Shown here: piece after piece, positions 44,351 to 59,100 of the stretch
How positions within the stretch are numbered: the first letter of the stretch is position 1
Layout: each line of letters begins with the position of its first letter
Assembly (NCBI GenBank): GCA_950097015.1
Contig: CATNEN010000007.1
Location: 11,781,001-11,845,000 of the forward strand
Source: Macrostomum hystrix
Taxonomy: Eukaryota; Platyhelminthes; Macrostomidae
DNA length: 64,000 nucleotides
Direction: 5' to 3'
Notes under the pieces: model-generated
Database searches by the model: none
What the model was told of the DNA's origin: nothing
The model's input: only the letters and a program-made list of their open reading frames with translations
Position numbers and translations under genes: made by a program

Positions 44351-47300
44351 TCAGTGGCAGCTATATTGGGTTGTCGCCAGAGCTTGGAGTCCTAGACCAG
44401 TGTCTACAACGTTGACGCGATCTCCAATAGACTCGCGGCCGTGCTGACGACATCGGATGGTGTGAGTGTTAAGATCGTCCTTCTCACGAAATACCGCGTT
44501 ACACAGGCCACACTCATACATACTTTCATAATCAACAAGGACAGCTGCTGGCTGGTCGTCATCAATTTTCGAGGCAGGATTAACTCGCGGTGCATTGGGG
44601 GCTAAGCAATAGTGACGAGCAAGGTGACATGGCATCTTGAACTCCCGGCCACAATACTGGCAGCTGACTCGAGCGCAGGTATGAATTACATTGTGCTTTA
44701 GCAAATTAGCAGCTGAAGCGAAAGCTTTACCACAAACAGCGCATGAAAACGACTGGACTAGCCTCTGAGATTTCGTTTCCGCAGTGGAAATGGACTGGTT
44801 TGGCTGTAGATGGCTCTGGGTTGCATGAAAACTTGAAATATGCGCCAGCAAAGATTCCTTAAGATCAAAGCGCTCGCCACAAAGGAGGCAGTCATTAATC
44901 GATTGATTAGAGTGCGTAACTCCACGGTGCTCCGTGTGGCTAGCAATTAAGGAGTAGTCGCTATACGTACGCGTGCTAAAATTCCATTTGTATGCTCTTC
45001 TTTTTCCTCCACTTGATTCCTAAAAGGAGAATTTTGACATAATTCAGAAAATAATGTTAAATATATATAGCATAAAATTTTTGCAACTCAATGGAGCCAT
45101 GACATTGAATAATAGCTTTTAAAACACACCTTTGGTTTTTCGAAAGTTCTGAATTTCACAGACTTTGACTGAGGTTCGACACCGCGACAGCTTCCCATGT
45201 GCACTCTAGCTACATTCTCGTCCTCAAAGCGCATAGCACAGTATAAGCACGGAAACCATTTACTTGGGTCATCAGTATAATCTTGTGCATCAGCCTCTTT
45301 TCCAATTTGTCGATCAGTGGGGTTCTCAGAGAAAGCGCCCTTCAAATCAAATCTGCCCCTATTTAACACCGGAAACTTGAAAGTTCCGGTAACACCAGCA
45401 CCGCTGAATTCCACCTCAATTGGCGTCGTAACGCTGTGAGCTGGACCATTTTCAGGAAACTTTAGAAAATGGTGTGTGTTGAAACGATAACTCTGAGCCT
45501 TAGATGTGTAAGTAACTGCTGGCTGCAGTTGCTCATCAGCACGCACTGTTTTGTGAAGTGACGTAGATACTGCGTTAAAAGGAATTTCCTTTGCTTCGGG
45601 ATTTCTCCATTGTGTAAAATGGTTTGATGGAAAAACGCTGTTTCCATAAGAATTAAGGCGAAATTTTTCGAAATGGAAAACTCGATAGTGTTGTCCGAGA
45701 CTGTACCATGACATAAACGGAGTGCTACATAGGTCACATACATATTGACCGATGCGATCATTCGGTCTATGTTCTCGAGACTGGTTGGAAAGGTGCTGCT
45801 CTTTAAGCGCAACCCGCGATAGAAATGAACTTCTTAATTCGTCATTGTTCGAATGGTCACGATTAAAGTGCTCAGTGAGCTTGAATGCTGTCTCAAAAGC
45901 CGCATCGCAAAAGTGGCAGATAGACGGAATATTAGTATCTTCAGTTTGTTCGCGCTGATCCAGAACGAAGCTCACTTTATCGATTTTAGTAACAAGTTGA
46001 TCAGGAGGGCCATGACATTCCGATATACAAGCGGACTGATGCGGATTGGAGCAAATTTTTTTAACGTGCTTTGCGGTCACACGCCAATCTTCATTGGGTT
46101 CATCGGATGGTATTTCATATTCAGCAAAATCCACCAAATTTGAGGCGAGCGGAGCTGTCGAAATGCCAAAAATTTCACCGACTTTTGATGGCGGCTTCTG
46201 ATTTTCAGTTGTCTTTTTAAGAGATTCCAAATTAATCTGAATGGGAACGAATCGCAATGGAATGGTTCCATACTTTCCAGACTTCCATTCCTCGTACTGC
46301 TTTCTGTGAAAGTAGATGCAATGTTTCCCCATGCCTTTAGAGAAAATCCGCTCACCACAAAATGGACATGGGGTAGCCTCCTTCCTTGCTCCTGAGTTAG
46401 CACCCTTAGTATCAATTTGTGCTTCATGTTGGATCATTTTCTTGTGTTGTTTGTGATGCACTTTACTATCTGAAAGTGTTGGATTAAAAGAGCAAAGAGG
46501 AATTTGTCCATACTTTCCCTCTTTCCAAGCGTTGAACTCTTTGCGATGAGAAAACGTGCAATGACTGACGACTCCATTGGCTTTAATTTGCTTCTGACAG
46601 AATGGACACGGTAGTAAGACTAGTGGAGCGACTGCACACTGTCTGTTTAACTCGGCTGAAAACTTCTGACCATCTGCTTGAACAAAAGCTTGTGGAAAGC
46701 TTCTGTGCAAATTTCCTGGATTCGGTGAGCTTTCTACAGCAGCATGCGGGATTTCTCCAAGTAATCTGGCGTCTTCTAAAACGCGTAGTACAGCAACGGC
46801 GACATCAGCATTAGGAGGCACATAGCGAAGTTGAATCTGTCCATATTTGCCATCTTTCCAGTCAGTATATTCCTGAATGTGGTGGTTTACGCAATGCTTT
46901 GCAAGACCTTTTATAGTAGTCTTGTGAGTTATGCAAAATGGGCAGTTGATATCCAGTGGATTTTCATTAGTATTGAATTCAAACACTCCATTCATATTCA
47001 CAAAGAATGGAGCTGTATTAGCCAACTGGGTCTTCAATTTAGAGCGTTTGCCTCTAAATCGACTGAACAAACGATCAGCACGATCGAGCTGGCGCTGTCG
47101 ACTAACATGATCTTCTGAAATATGCTCACGAGGTGGCTGATTGTACGGAGTTGCAGAAGCGCTGGAACTGCACTCGAATGTCGTTGAAAATGGTGATACG
47201 TGATCAGGCTGGCCAGATGAATTAGTGAAGCGAAACGCGGCAATCATTTCCTGTGTAAGACAAGAAAAGCTGACTAACGGGCCAAAAAATCCTTTCTTGA

Positions 47301-47655
47301 AAGCCGTAAAAAGCTCAGAGTGATGCTGCATAAAGTGTTGTTCGGCATCAGAATATCCATTAGGAAGTAAGCCGCATTCAGGACAAGAAAATGTTCCATT
47401 GGATTCGACATTTGCATTCGAATGAACGGAATGAGCGCCGAAATCAGAGGCAGAAGTTCCAGCACCCGAACATTGTTCTACAACAGCAACAGTTGAAGAT
47501 GGAGTTGCAGTGGCTAGACAAACATCCCTGCTTTGGGTCTCATCAAAGCCGTGCTTCTTGTACATGTGCTTTCGCAGACTTTTAATAGAAGTGAGCAATT
47601 TGGAACAGACGCAGCAGCGATAGAAACCACTGGTGGCTTCGATATCAAAATTCAT
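44351..47655 (-). CDS. Multi-C2H2 zinc-finger protein with repeated CPFC...WKxGKYG modules
   Basis: Two exons, 47655-45130 and 45019-44351 (donor AAG/GTGTGT, acceptor CTTTTAG, phase 0), 1,064 residues. Twelve or so C2H2-type fingers: CCVCSKLL..HMYKKH near residue 14; CPECGLL..HFMQHH; three unusual modules starting near residues 237, 348 and 427; then CHFCDAAF..HFNRDH, CDLCSTPF..HYRVFH, CLYCAMRF..C, and four in exon 2 (CLLCGERF, CAVCGKAF, CQYCGREF, CGLCNAVF). Some end in H-x-C or C. Each unusual module is CPFC, about 11 residues, HC-x3-H, then W-K-x-G-K-Y-G-x-I-x-L. Likely a nuclear DNA- or RNA-binding protein. I cannot match it to a named vertebrate gene. Confidence 0.85.
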
Positions 47656-47820
47656 TGTCGCACTTGAATCTTAAGAGCCATGAATTGGGATTGCTAAATT
47701 TTCCTAGTTTTTGTCAATCGGTCCTAGTATATACAATTTGTATGGGTACCTGTGGGAGATTCTATTGGAGGGAAATAAAATAAACGAATCAAAAGCGGTG
47801 GACGTTTTAGAGTCACATAA

Positions 47821-48114
47821 ACGCCAAAAACGCTTATTCAACCACAGATCCAACAGTTCATAGCGCCAAAAACGCTTATTCAACCACAGATCCAACAGTT
47901 CATAGCGCCAAAAACGCTTATTCAACCACAGATCCAACAGTTCATAGCGCCAAAAACGCTTATTCAACCACAGATCCAACAGTTCATAGCGCCAAAAACG
48001 CTTATTCAACCACAGATCCAACAGTTCATAGCGCCAAAAACGCTTATTCAACCACAGATCCAACAGTTCATAGCGCCAAAAACGCTTATTCAACCACAGA
48101 TCCAACAGTTCATA
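47821..48114. repeat. Minisatellite, 42-bp unit, 7 copies
   Basis: Exact copies of a 42-bp unit starting CGCCAAAAACGCTTATTCAA, about 165 bp upstream of the zinc-finger start codon. The minus strand is open as a 14-residue repeat, but no ATG heads that frame. Confidence 0.95.
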
Positions 48115-50173
48115 GCTATCTGCTCAAATCCACCTCAAAAGCTGTTCCAAAATGCAGCACTTTCCCCTTTCAGGTTGTAGGGACCAAATGTAAAGAATAC
48201 TGCGACGCTTGCTAGAACGGTGTCGTGACAGGAAATGGATATACACAGCGAGCATATGAAGTTTGTTGTATCTGGAAAGTAACGGCTCAATGAGACTCCT
48301 AGCAAACTATGTATCTTGAGCTAAAAGCCGGAATTCACTGAACTAAAATCCTGCTCGTCAGCTGCTAAATATGAAGCTCAAATTCAACCCAACCAACTAC
48401 AAACTACTGTATGCAAAAAGGACAGTGCGCAGAACGCTAAGTCCTAAAGCAAATATCTTAGCACAGACAGCTCTTAAAAATATACAGGCAGCGCATTTTC
48501 ATAGCAATTATTTTATGTGAAATAGCACTCCACTGTCACTGTAACTCTATATAGCTTTACTGTATTAAGTACTGAGCTATACGGTTTCGCGATTCTTAAC
48601 TAAAAAACACCAGCTAGTGTAAGGACTGAAAGTGAGTATATGCATTGTATGCCAAGATACGAACAAAACAGGGCCCGATATTTAAACAGTAAAAAAGATC
48701 CTTGGCAGCTGTCTGTTAGGGCTGAACCTATTGAGTGACTAATGACTAATGAGCATAGTCGCAGACAGACAGGGAAGTACGCTCGTATGAAGGTAGCAGA
48801 ACTGTAGTTCGGGAGATGGCAGCACTAGCGCTTCTGTGACAAGTGCAGGTAAAACTAGCTAAAGTACGCTGCGCAGCAACACATTATTAACCAAGCAGCA
48901 ATAAAGCTATTTTCTTCAAGTTAGCCTCTCCCAATTCATTGTTTTTCCGCTGTCTTGTTAAGTTTTTTACATCTGTTCCTGCGCAGCAGCTGCAACAGCA
49001 CTAGCAGCATCAGCAGAAGCAGCAGAAGCAGCAACGAAGCCATTGTGAAGTCTTTGCTACCTCAATGCTCCTCGCAGTGCTTACCCACTTGCGACTGCCA
49101 ACATTGCCATGGCTTTAGTTCAATCAATAATTTAGAAAATGCCAGTCTGGAAGGGACAACACTAAAGCAAGCACACCTGCTGACATCGACCACCTGGATG
49201 AATGAAAGCAGCAGGCTTCAACAACAGAAGCAGACCCCATTCCTGTGTCATTTAGCCCTAGCAAAGGGTTGAAAGACAATGGTACCCAGCTTAGAGCAAA
49301 GTTCTTCTAAAAAATGAACTACCAACAAAAAGAGTGAACTGTGTGTAAGAAGACATTCTTTTAGAGTTAACAGTTTCTGGAGGTTGCAGTTCTAGGTTAG
49401 GGTGCATAAAAATTATGAAAAATAAATCCCGACCGAACTGTATAGAAATCAAGCTTTGCTCAAGCGGCCTTCGATGAAAAAATGACTACCGAGTTGCTGA
49501 GGTGAACAAGGGCTGGGTGAGTACTCAGTGTCATCTACTCATTGGCTTGGTAACTGTGCACTAAGCAGGTGCCTGCGAGCTTCGCATGAAGAAGAGGTAG
49601 GAAGCAGAGCTTGCAATGTGAGCAAAACTCGAAGATATACATAGCTAAACTAGGCCATTAACTGCAAACAAAGCCTACAGTTAGGCTGATCTTTTTAAAA
49701 GGGATGAGCACTTTGGACTAACAGCTATAAATCTAGACCTAGGACTCAACTGCTGTGTTCGAGAAAATGTAAACCAAACGCTGTGAAACTATTAAAAAGA
49801 TCGCAGGACAGTGTATTTATTTTTTAAACTTGATTTTGCCATACGACAAGGGTTGACAAGTGTTCAAGGTGGAATTACTGTGGTTAGACAGAGTTTTAAG
49901 ATCTGCTACTTTAAACTGCACGGAGAGGCTGATGCATGAACACATCAGCCTCTTCGTGCTTCATCAGTATAGATGCTTTAAACTTTCTCTTGCTGCAATT
50001 TGCCTGAATTCAAATAACACGAGTAAAAATGAGCCTGCTTTAAGTTCGCTAAATCCTCGCCTCGTTTAAACGTGAACCCAAATTTTTCCAAAAATAGAGG
50101 GAACTTTAAACACAACAAAACTAAACGCATCCGACCGAGATGACAGAGGTACCAGAGTCACTTGGGTTCTTCT
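48115..50173. other. Intergenic, no gene recognised
   Basis: Lies between the zinc-finger 5' end and the TOMM20 3' end. A plus-strand ORF at 48955-49272 starts in a CAG/AGC-rich tract and has no domain. A TTTATT on the plus strand near 49817 could be the TOMM20 poly(A) signal. Confidence 0.45.
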
Positions 50174-53100
50174 TCACTCGACATCGTCTTCTTGGATCTC
50201 AACCACTCTCGGCTGCTAAAAGGATAGTGAGGGGTGGCGAGATTTGACTTTACTTCCTAATGATCTGGGAGGGAGGAGGCTCAGACTGAGGATCTGGGAG
50301 GCAGGAGGATCAGACTGAGGATCTGGGAGGCAGGAGGCTCAGACTGAGGATCTGAGAGGGTGGAGGCTCAGACTGAGGATCTGGGAGGGATGAAGCTCAG
50401 ACTGAGGATCTGAGAGGGTGGAGGCTCAGACTGAGGATCTGGGAGGGATGAAGCTCAGACTGAGGATCTGGGAGGGAGGCTCAAAAGAAGAAGACAGAAT
50501 TGTAACAGCCAGTTCGACAGCTCACCCGGTCCTCCATGGGCACGCTGAACGTGCTGCCGCTCATCTCTCTAATAAGGGCCTCCCTCGCCTTGCTGAACTT
50601 CTGCTTAGCCTGCGGGAGGGCGGCCAGGATGAGCTCGAAGATCTGGCTGGGCAGGGTCTGCTGCAGCATCTGCAGAAGGTGGCTGGGCTGAGCGCACACT
50701 GCGATGGCAGTGGCCAGGTGCTCAACGCCGCCCTCGATGTCGCCTTGGCCGAGCAGGCTCTCCCCAGTCTGGATCTCCTCCATAAAGAAGCGCTGAACGG
50801 CTTCGGCATCGCGCAGGTCGGGCAGGTCACCTTCAGCTTTCAAGCGTCGGGCCTCTTTCTGCTGACGGCGCTCTGCGAAGAGGATTGAGTTGGGTTTGAT
50901 TTCACGCGGTGCAATTACCCAGGTGTACCCCTGGGTTCAGAAACAGCTGTTGGGACATGAAAATTGCAGTTTTTACGCAAACCTGAAATTCTCCACACTA
51001 ATGCACAATTCGAACCCTGTGGCGCATGGCAAAAAAAACACAGTACAATCTACAGTACAGATAATCAAGTGGCAATCAAGTCTAAGATCACTACGGTGCC
51101 CTGAAGCAGGCCTGGACTTGAAAAACATGTTCACAATATGGCTCAACAACTCCTTATTAGAACCAGGTTATTAAAAATATCCCTGGGATGAGGGAATCAA
51201 GGGTTCAGCCGGTATTAAACTGTACGACAGCAAAGCGGACTGAGCGGCAGACTAGATCATGACTGCAACGTGGCTTCAGTGGCCTGGGCATCATTAATTA
51301 GGCAGCGCTGATCAAGGCCGGACAAGTTGCCGGCACCAATGTAGGGAAGGCCTTGAACTGGCCAGGCATTTTGAGCCAGGCACGCGGCTGGAAATTCTCG
51401 CCCCCCCCCAGTTCAGCGGGGCGCGGAAAAGATGGCTTTAGGCAGAGGGATCCAGCACTGGAACTGGAGGGAATACCTAATGAGTCCGAGGCGGAACAGA
51501 GGGCACTGCTACAATAGACCTGATTTTGGTGCAGGTAGAAGTGGCTTGTTACGTATATTCTTTGTCCTGCTACCGCTTTTTCAAATTGAATATAGACCGC
51601 GAGTTTACTTATCAGATCTGGACATTCTACCATGTCTATTTAGAAATTTTTCTCTGTGAATTTCCGATCCTGACTCATCCAAACAACGGAAGTTAAAATA
51701 CTTGTTAGCATTCTTCTTTTGAAGAAGCGGCAAATTTATCTCGGGTAAATGCAACGATAGGAAATTTTTACTCCGTCACGCTTTGACGAAGAGATCATTG
51801 TTAGATTCAGATGAGACTAGAGCGAAATGACGAATTCAGAGAAAATGCTATTTACAAAATACAAAGCATCCAATTCAGCTCTTGAAGCCCATTTTCTCCA
51901 CTCTGGGCGTGATCTACTGCGATGATTTAGTGATCTTTGGAGAGAATCCTCGAGAGTTGCAGAAGGGCCTCGATAAAGTGTCAGAATTTTGTCAGAGCCA
52001 CAAGCTAGAAATCAATATGCAAAAAACTAAGGTTATTAGCTGTTGCCCTGACCCATCAAAGACGGCTAACAAACTATTTCTGCAGGGACAACTGTTAGAT
52101 AGCGTCAAAGAATGGCAATATCTTGGCTTTCACATCAATGCTAAAGGAACCGTGGATTCCCATGCCACAGAGATTAACAAAAAATGTGGATATCCTATTC
52201 TTCTCTTAAGGAAATTAGCCAGCCATGGGGCGGTCAGATACAATCAGCTCATGCTGTACTGCACAGCAATGATAGAAAGCATAGCTCTGTACGCCTCTGA
52301 GGCCTGGGGGGCTTTTGTCTCGTGGAACCTGGGTCCTTGGGACCGCTGTCTTTTTGAAAGAGTAAACATCAGGTGCTGTAAAGCCATACTACAAGTCAGC
52401 CAAAATACGGATGGCAACGGGGCCCGCTCGGAGTTAGGCAGATTGCCTTTATTATACAACATCCAGAAAAGAAGCATTTCGTACTGGGCCTCCATAACAA
52501 GCCGGCCGGACTCCATAATTTCCAAGTTATTGGCGGACCAAACATACAGTGATGTTGGAATCAAAGCAAAGACCAACAATGACGTTATGCTGAACTGCAG
52601 AGGCATTAGTCCTGCAAAAGCAATTGGAAACCACAGGAAAAATTTCGTTTCTCAGTTCGATACCCATTGGAGACAAAGGACACAGAACTCAAGCAAGCTA
52701 AGTCACTTCTATTACTCCTTCAAGCAATATTATTCAGCCGAAAAATATTTACAACAAATATACAACCCGGAGTGGAGACGTACCATAGCCTCGTTTAGAC
52801 TAGGAAACCATAAGCTAGCTTGCGAGACATTGCGAACTGCGAGACCGATAATTCCGTATGTAAATAGATTATGTAGTAAGTGCAAAACAGAAGTTGAAAA
52901 CGAGGTCCACTTCCTTTTTAAGTGCACTTGGAATAAATATAGCGCAGCACGTTCGAAATTTGAGACGGAAGTTTCTGGGAAAACCCCCAATTTCATATCC
53001 TTAACAGCAGAAGAAAAATCTAACTACATAATGGCTCAAGACGATAGGGAAACCGCTGAAGCTTTAGCAAAATACATCATAGAAATATCTAAAATAAGGG

Positions 53101-56100
53101 AACAGCTGCCCTGAGACTACGAGATCTTACTAGCATTCAACAATAGATATTTCATATTTTGTTTTATCCCTGCCGTCCCTTGTGTTTTTACTGCTCTTAT
53201 TTTTAATACCTTTGCTTTCCCTTCCCAGCTCGATATTTGATTCCTACTAAACTTCGCTTTTTATGTTGCTTTTCGTTGTTCATTTAAATGTGTTGTTAAA
53301 AAAAATATTTAAAAAAAAATCAGCACCCATAGATGGCGTGCGCGTTTTAATAATAATAATAATAATAAAAACTATCTAAAAGAGCAGCTGCGCCTTTCCT
53401 TTTAATAAAAATCTGTGCGCCACGTTCAACAGAATGCGGCTAATCACGTGAACCAGTGCCGCAGCCAATAGGGGAGAACAATTCACCTAGCCAGGTGATT
53501 GATTGCCAGAAATACAAATCCTTCGAGATTTTCGACTGTAAGAATACTTGTAAAACCCTTAAGGACGCATTAACCAAATGCAAGGTGGAATATTGGCAAA
53601 CAGGTGACTACTCTCATCCAATCTGATGAAGGAAGCATATGTGGAAACGCCAGGAACAGACGCTCACATCAAGTGGCTGACTAATAATACTCATAGAACA
53701 AAGGCCGCGCAGATGCAACGGGCGCACAAGTGGCAACTTCAGAATTTTGTCTCACTTAAGGTTGAGAAGCTGCGTGGCGCACATCTTCTGAGCAGGGTGT
53801 AAAGATAAAATGTGAAGCTGACAAAAACGCAAACACAAAATACCCCTCTCGGTCTACTTCAGTGCAGTTGAATGATAGATTGTGTGAAGTGAATATGCAG
53901 CTAGATGATTTGCCTATGTGGAATTTCTGTGCTACATTCTCAGTTTGCTGAAGTCCACTTGCTACAAAGCCTACTGATAATAGGCATCTCACAAAAGTAA
54001 ACTGAATTAAAAAAAAAATCATTTAAAGTCAGTTATTTAACACTTTCATCTTGTTTAATTTTTCATGATTCACAAACACACTTGAAATTTACACATTTTG
54101 TCAATTCCAATTCAGGAACACTTAACCCACTTCATAAGGTTGAGATGTTTTAGATCTGCATAGGCGATGGAAGTTTCGAGATTGCACTGTTGTACTTATA
54201 TCTATCCTTTTGTTTTGACAGGTTTGTCTTCAATGTTTTACAACTAAATTACTTCTGTTTCAAAGATGAGCCATAAAAAAGAGCGATAATGGAATAGTAA
54301 AACAGTAGAATAGCTTGAGTTTCACAAGCTTGATTAAATATCTAAATATATTTAAACAAAAAAGTAGGATATTCATGGTCTAATTGAAAAGTGATGAACA
54401 CCTTATGTTAATTGTTTAGTTACTGACGTTTAAATTGTTACCATACTATATTAAACTGATTTCATTCACACAAAAGCAAGCAAGCTAAGCAACAAAGACA
54501 GTTTTTATTTGCAGTCATTTTTAAACAAATTTAAAATAAAGCACATTTTACATAGTCTAAAATGAATCTATTAAGTTTTGTACCTGCATATAGTACTTGC
54601 AATATAAGTACAACTGTAATATAATTAGGCCGTAAGCACATAATAACTAGGCTTTAGAGAACATTAATATTGTTGACTAGATCAGTCTATGTTTTGCATA
54701 TGAGAGTACTTTGTGAATAAACTTCATTAGTAAAAAGTTACCACTTACATTACTTATTGAATATTGTCATCCTCCATTTTAATGACCTCCAAATCTTAGC
54801 CAAATTGCCAAAGCTAACAGCTAGACAACAGTAAGAATTATTTAAAATAAAAAGGATAAATAGAGAATAAAGAATGTTTCGTTATGCCTCATAAATCCCT
54901 TAACATAAAGTTACCAATTCAAACTTTATATTGCTTATACAAGTTTCCTGTAACAAACATACTCGTAATACAAATTTATCCTAAAATATTTATACAAAAA
55001 GCAACATTGTCTAATTAGTTCTAACTCTTTTAGATATCATATATGGTAAGTGTTATCATACTATAGCCATAGGTAATGCAGGGTGATCTTAGACTAAGGT
55101 CTGTATGCAGTTTATTGATTAAAGAAATTTCTATATTATGTTTAGGTAGACAAATTTGGCACCTATGTTTACCTTGGTGAACTAGAATTGTAGACTTAAT
55201 TCTTTCATTTTAGGCACAAATTGCTTTCCTATACTGAGATTTTAATGCTGACTGACCAACTTTTTTTGGTCAGAACTCCAAAGCTATGACCAGAAGGCTA
55301 CTTGTTCTCTTGTTCTCAGTTCTGATACATTTTTGATAACTAAATGCATTGTTGTAATACTAATCTGTATATAATTCTCATATTACAATTTATTTGCGAT
55401 ATTGTGACACTGTCCAGCTAACTAATTAGTGAATTAAGCCAACAAAGTAAGCAAGTGAACAAAATTAGTGCTATACAGAATTAGAAGCTATTTATAAAAA
55501 CATGACCAAAACAGAGTAAAACATCAAAATAAATGAATTAAGCAAAACTGAAAGTTTGACTACTGCATGAAAGTGAAAGCTGAAAAAATGATAACAAAAA
55601 TTCATATGTACAGCTGAAATCATAGTCTAAGTGAGCAAATGGTTGCAGCATGCATAGTAACAACTGTATGAAGGGTAAATTGTTTTTACACAACAGTGGC
55701 TGTAGGACGTAGCTAGAAGCTGAATTAAACAACTAAACTGTCCCCAGGCACTATCCAGCCTACAGTACATGCTAGGCATGTTTGCCTATATTGTTTAATA
55801 GGTGACATGCTGTTTGTAGCCAAATGGATAGATGAATAGATGATCCAAATGGATCAAGCCAGCCTTACCAAAGAGCAGGTGCAGCAATACATAGAATTGC
55901 AGCTCTCTGCATCTGGGCTTCTTAAACTTCTTGAACTTGGGCTTGTTTAATCATAAAATAGTTCCAGTTTTAGTAAGTGCATAAATCTGTATCTATATGT
56001 CTTTGAGGGTGCTGAGCCCAAAAAAGAAAACCACTTAGTTCCATCTACAACCTATTTCTATGGAATGGCTTCCCTAGAAATCATCACAGGATGACCACAC

Positions 56101-59100
56101 TTTGGGGCACATAGTGAATTCGGAATTTTAGAAAACAAATTTTGTTGGATGTTTTATTTGTTGGAAAATGGCAAATACCAAATAAATAGGATTTAGCTTC
56201 AATAGAGTCAAGAGGACCTATTAAATATTACTCATATTTATTATTGGGTGGCATTGGCCTAAAAGCTTTTGCAGAGACCCCAATAAATAGGAATACCACA
56301 CTAAGCCAGACATGGTGATAGAAGAGTTTCTAGTAAGGTAAATTCTCTGTGAATAGCAAATAGGATTTCACTTCAATAGAGACATCGGGGCCTATTGAAG
56401 ATTTATACTATTTATTACAGGATGGGCCTAACTGCCTAAGGACTTTTGCGGGATACAAAAATATATATATCAGACAACATAACAATGATAACAAATGACA
56501 GCAACAACTACATTCTTACATTGAATGTCATGTTTTTTTTCAATTTATTGATAGATAAATTGTTGATAAATAATAGGTAAATCAATACTAATTTGAATCT
56601 TCTTTTTCATAAAAATTATAAGCTAACTTATACTAATTTCTTAAAACATATTTTAAAGTTACAGGTGGTAAGCTACAATCAGATAGTCAGTCAACAACTG
56701 ACTCATAGACTAATACACCCATAGATCATAGAACCACTAGAAGACAGTAAGTGAAGTTTCAAGTCAATTTGAAAACCTAAAGTATTTTATAGGATTTCAA
56801 GTTCAAGAAGCCTCTGTATCTAGCCTTACCATTCCCTATTGGAATAAATGTCAAAAACCTATGGACGAGCAACATGGGTGTCATAAATGTGGCCCCAAAA
56901 CGCAAGGTGACATGATATGCTATAATAACCTAACCAACTAACTACGATTTATAAAACAGAAAATCTTTACCCTAAGCCCTGGCAATGCCCTGCAACACAT
57001 CGCGACACCAAAAAAGTCTGAAAATGTGACGGACAGTTGGACACCATTTGTCAACTTCCAATAGGGTTACCATTTGAGTGTCTGTAGCCTTGGTAGCTTC
57101 ACCCACATTGTTGGTAGCATTTATAGCCTTTTTCTGAAACTATCGTACAATTAAGATACATAAAGCCTTTTAAAAGACTAAAATTATGTGATTCTTGAAC
57201 CATAATCCTTTAAAATATTTTGGGCTTTTAATTGACTTCTAACTTTGTCAAGTGAGGAAAGTTTGAACAGTGGGTTGTGACTCTGCTGTAGCTTACATGT
57301 ACCTTTAAAAATGAATATTTGTAAAGTACAAGTTGTCAGTAGAAGTTTGTTTAAAGTTATAATGAAAAATTATAACTTCAATAATTGTTTTACCTAATTT
57401 TATGAACAAGTGTATATAAATGAACAAGAATGAATTTTATTTCAAATTAATAAATCTAGTTGCAGCTGTTATTTAATCATAAATGTCATGGTGTATGATT
57501 CACATATATAAGGGAGGTTGTAGCCTTGTGGTTAGGGCATCAGACTCACAACTTGAAGGTTGGGGTTTGATTCCCTGACTCCAATAGAACAATTTGTGTC
57601 CTTTAGCAAGAGACTTAACTCTGCATTGCTTCAGTTCACCCAGCTGTTAAGTGGGTACCAGTATCAGCTGGGATAATTGACAGTGTGTGTGGCGTCCTCC
57701 AAGTCCATGGACTGAAAAGCTGTATGTAGCCTTCAGATATTCTACACAATAGCTGCGGCTGCGCTGTCAGGTATAATCAATTTATTATTATTATTAGGGT
57801 ACTAAACTTTAGCAACTTGCTTTACCAGCTGAACCACTACTATACTGTGTGGCATAGGGCAAAGCTATACATTATCTACTAAACATTTTACCAATTATGA
57901 ATGACAAATATCAAAACATGCAGCAAAAAAGCAGAAGACCATAATGTCATAGGGCTCCCTTTCTCTAGTAAATTACTTTTATTTATCCACTGCAAAATGC
58001 TTAGTTAATAGTCAACTTTTGTTATATTTAAATTTAACCAATTATAGGGAAGTATAACACTTTAATTATATATATGTATATTTAATAACTGTGGTAGCAA
58101 ATCACAAGTGCCCAAGTGGTAAGACACTTTAACTCCCAAACTGTATAAAATCACTCTTTAATATTAGGCCTATTGGTTATAACCTGTCTTTAAAGCTCGA
58201 ATGGATTGGAGGGTACCAGTCAAACACAACATGTATTATTTACTCTTTTGCTCTACTCCATACATGTACAACACCTGGTCGGGGAAAACAAGGGCCAAGC
58301 AAGGTAAGTCGCAAAAACCAATCAACCAAGAGCAAAAAAATCAAAGGGGGACCAGGAGACAAAAAAGGAAGGCATGAAGAAGAGGAAAAAGGGGAGAGAA
58401 AAATAGAGCAAATGAGAGCAAACTAAGTCGTGAATAGAGCAATGAAACAAACTAAGTTGTAACTGAGAACAAACTAAGTTGTAAATAGAGCAAAAACTAA
58501 GTCATACGGCTGGCTAACATTTGGGAGGTTGCACGTGTATGCTCTAGTCATAAAACTGTCTCTGAAAAACCAATCAGCTTTCCCTTTTATCACCAAATAT
58601 TAACACAACACAAATGAAATTTAAGTGAAAGAACTTATTGCTTACGAAACATATATTTGTGAACTCCCGTCTTGCGGACCATTGCCTCTTAGTTCAGAAA
58701 AACATGCGCATATATAGAACAAATTCAGGTGGGCAGACATAGTTAAACAAAATGTTACAGCATATTCAAACAAAGAAAAACTATTTGCATATTTTTATTA
58801 ATTTTCTAGGAATCAAACAAATGGTACTTTATACTATATCATGTGAGCAAAAGTAAAAACTAACCTACCCCAATAATAATGTTTTTTAACAAAGTAAAGT
58901 CCCAGAAATATTTAAGTTAAGATAAAACTCAATCAATAAATTATTCTTATTCTTATTACAGATAACTTCAGACTATTTTTAACAGAAAACTTAGCTAAAA
59001 GGTAAGAAATTAATTAAACTACACACATAACATTTAGAAGCTCAGTACCTGAGCCCTTTGTAACATTAAAAAGGCAATAAAAATGCATCGAAATATAGTT

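Noticed and set aside
45752-47585. Several 60-110 codon ORFs on both strands inside the zinc-finger gene
   Set aside because: Alternate-frame shadows of the long zinc-finger exon.
47704-48105. 133-codon minus-strand ORF of 14-residue repeats upstream of the zinc-finger gene
   Set aside because: No ATG starts that frame; explained by the 42-bp array.
48955-49272. ORF of 105 codons with hydrophobic start
   Set aside because: Starts at a non-ATG codon in a CAG-rich tract, no domain or splice support.
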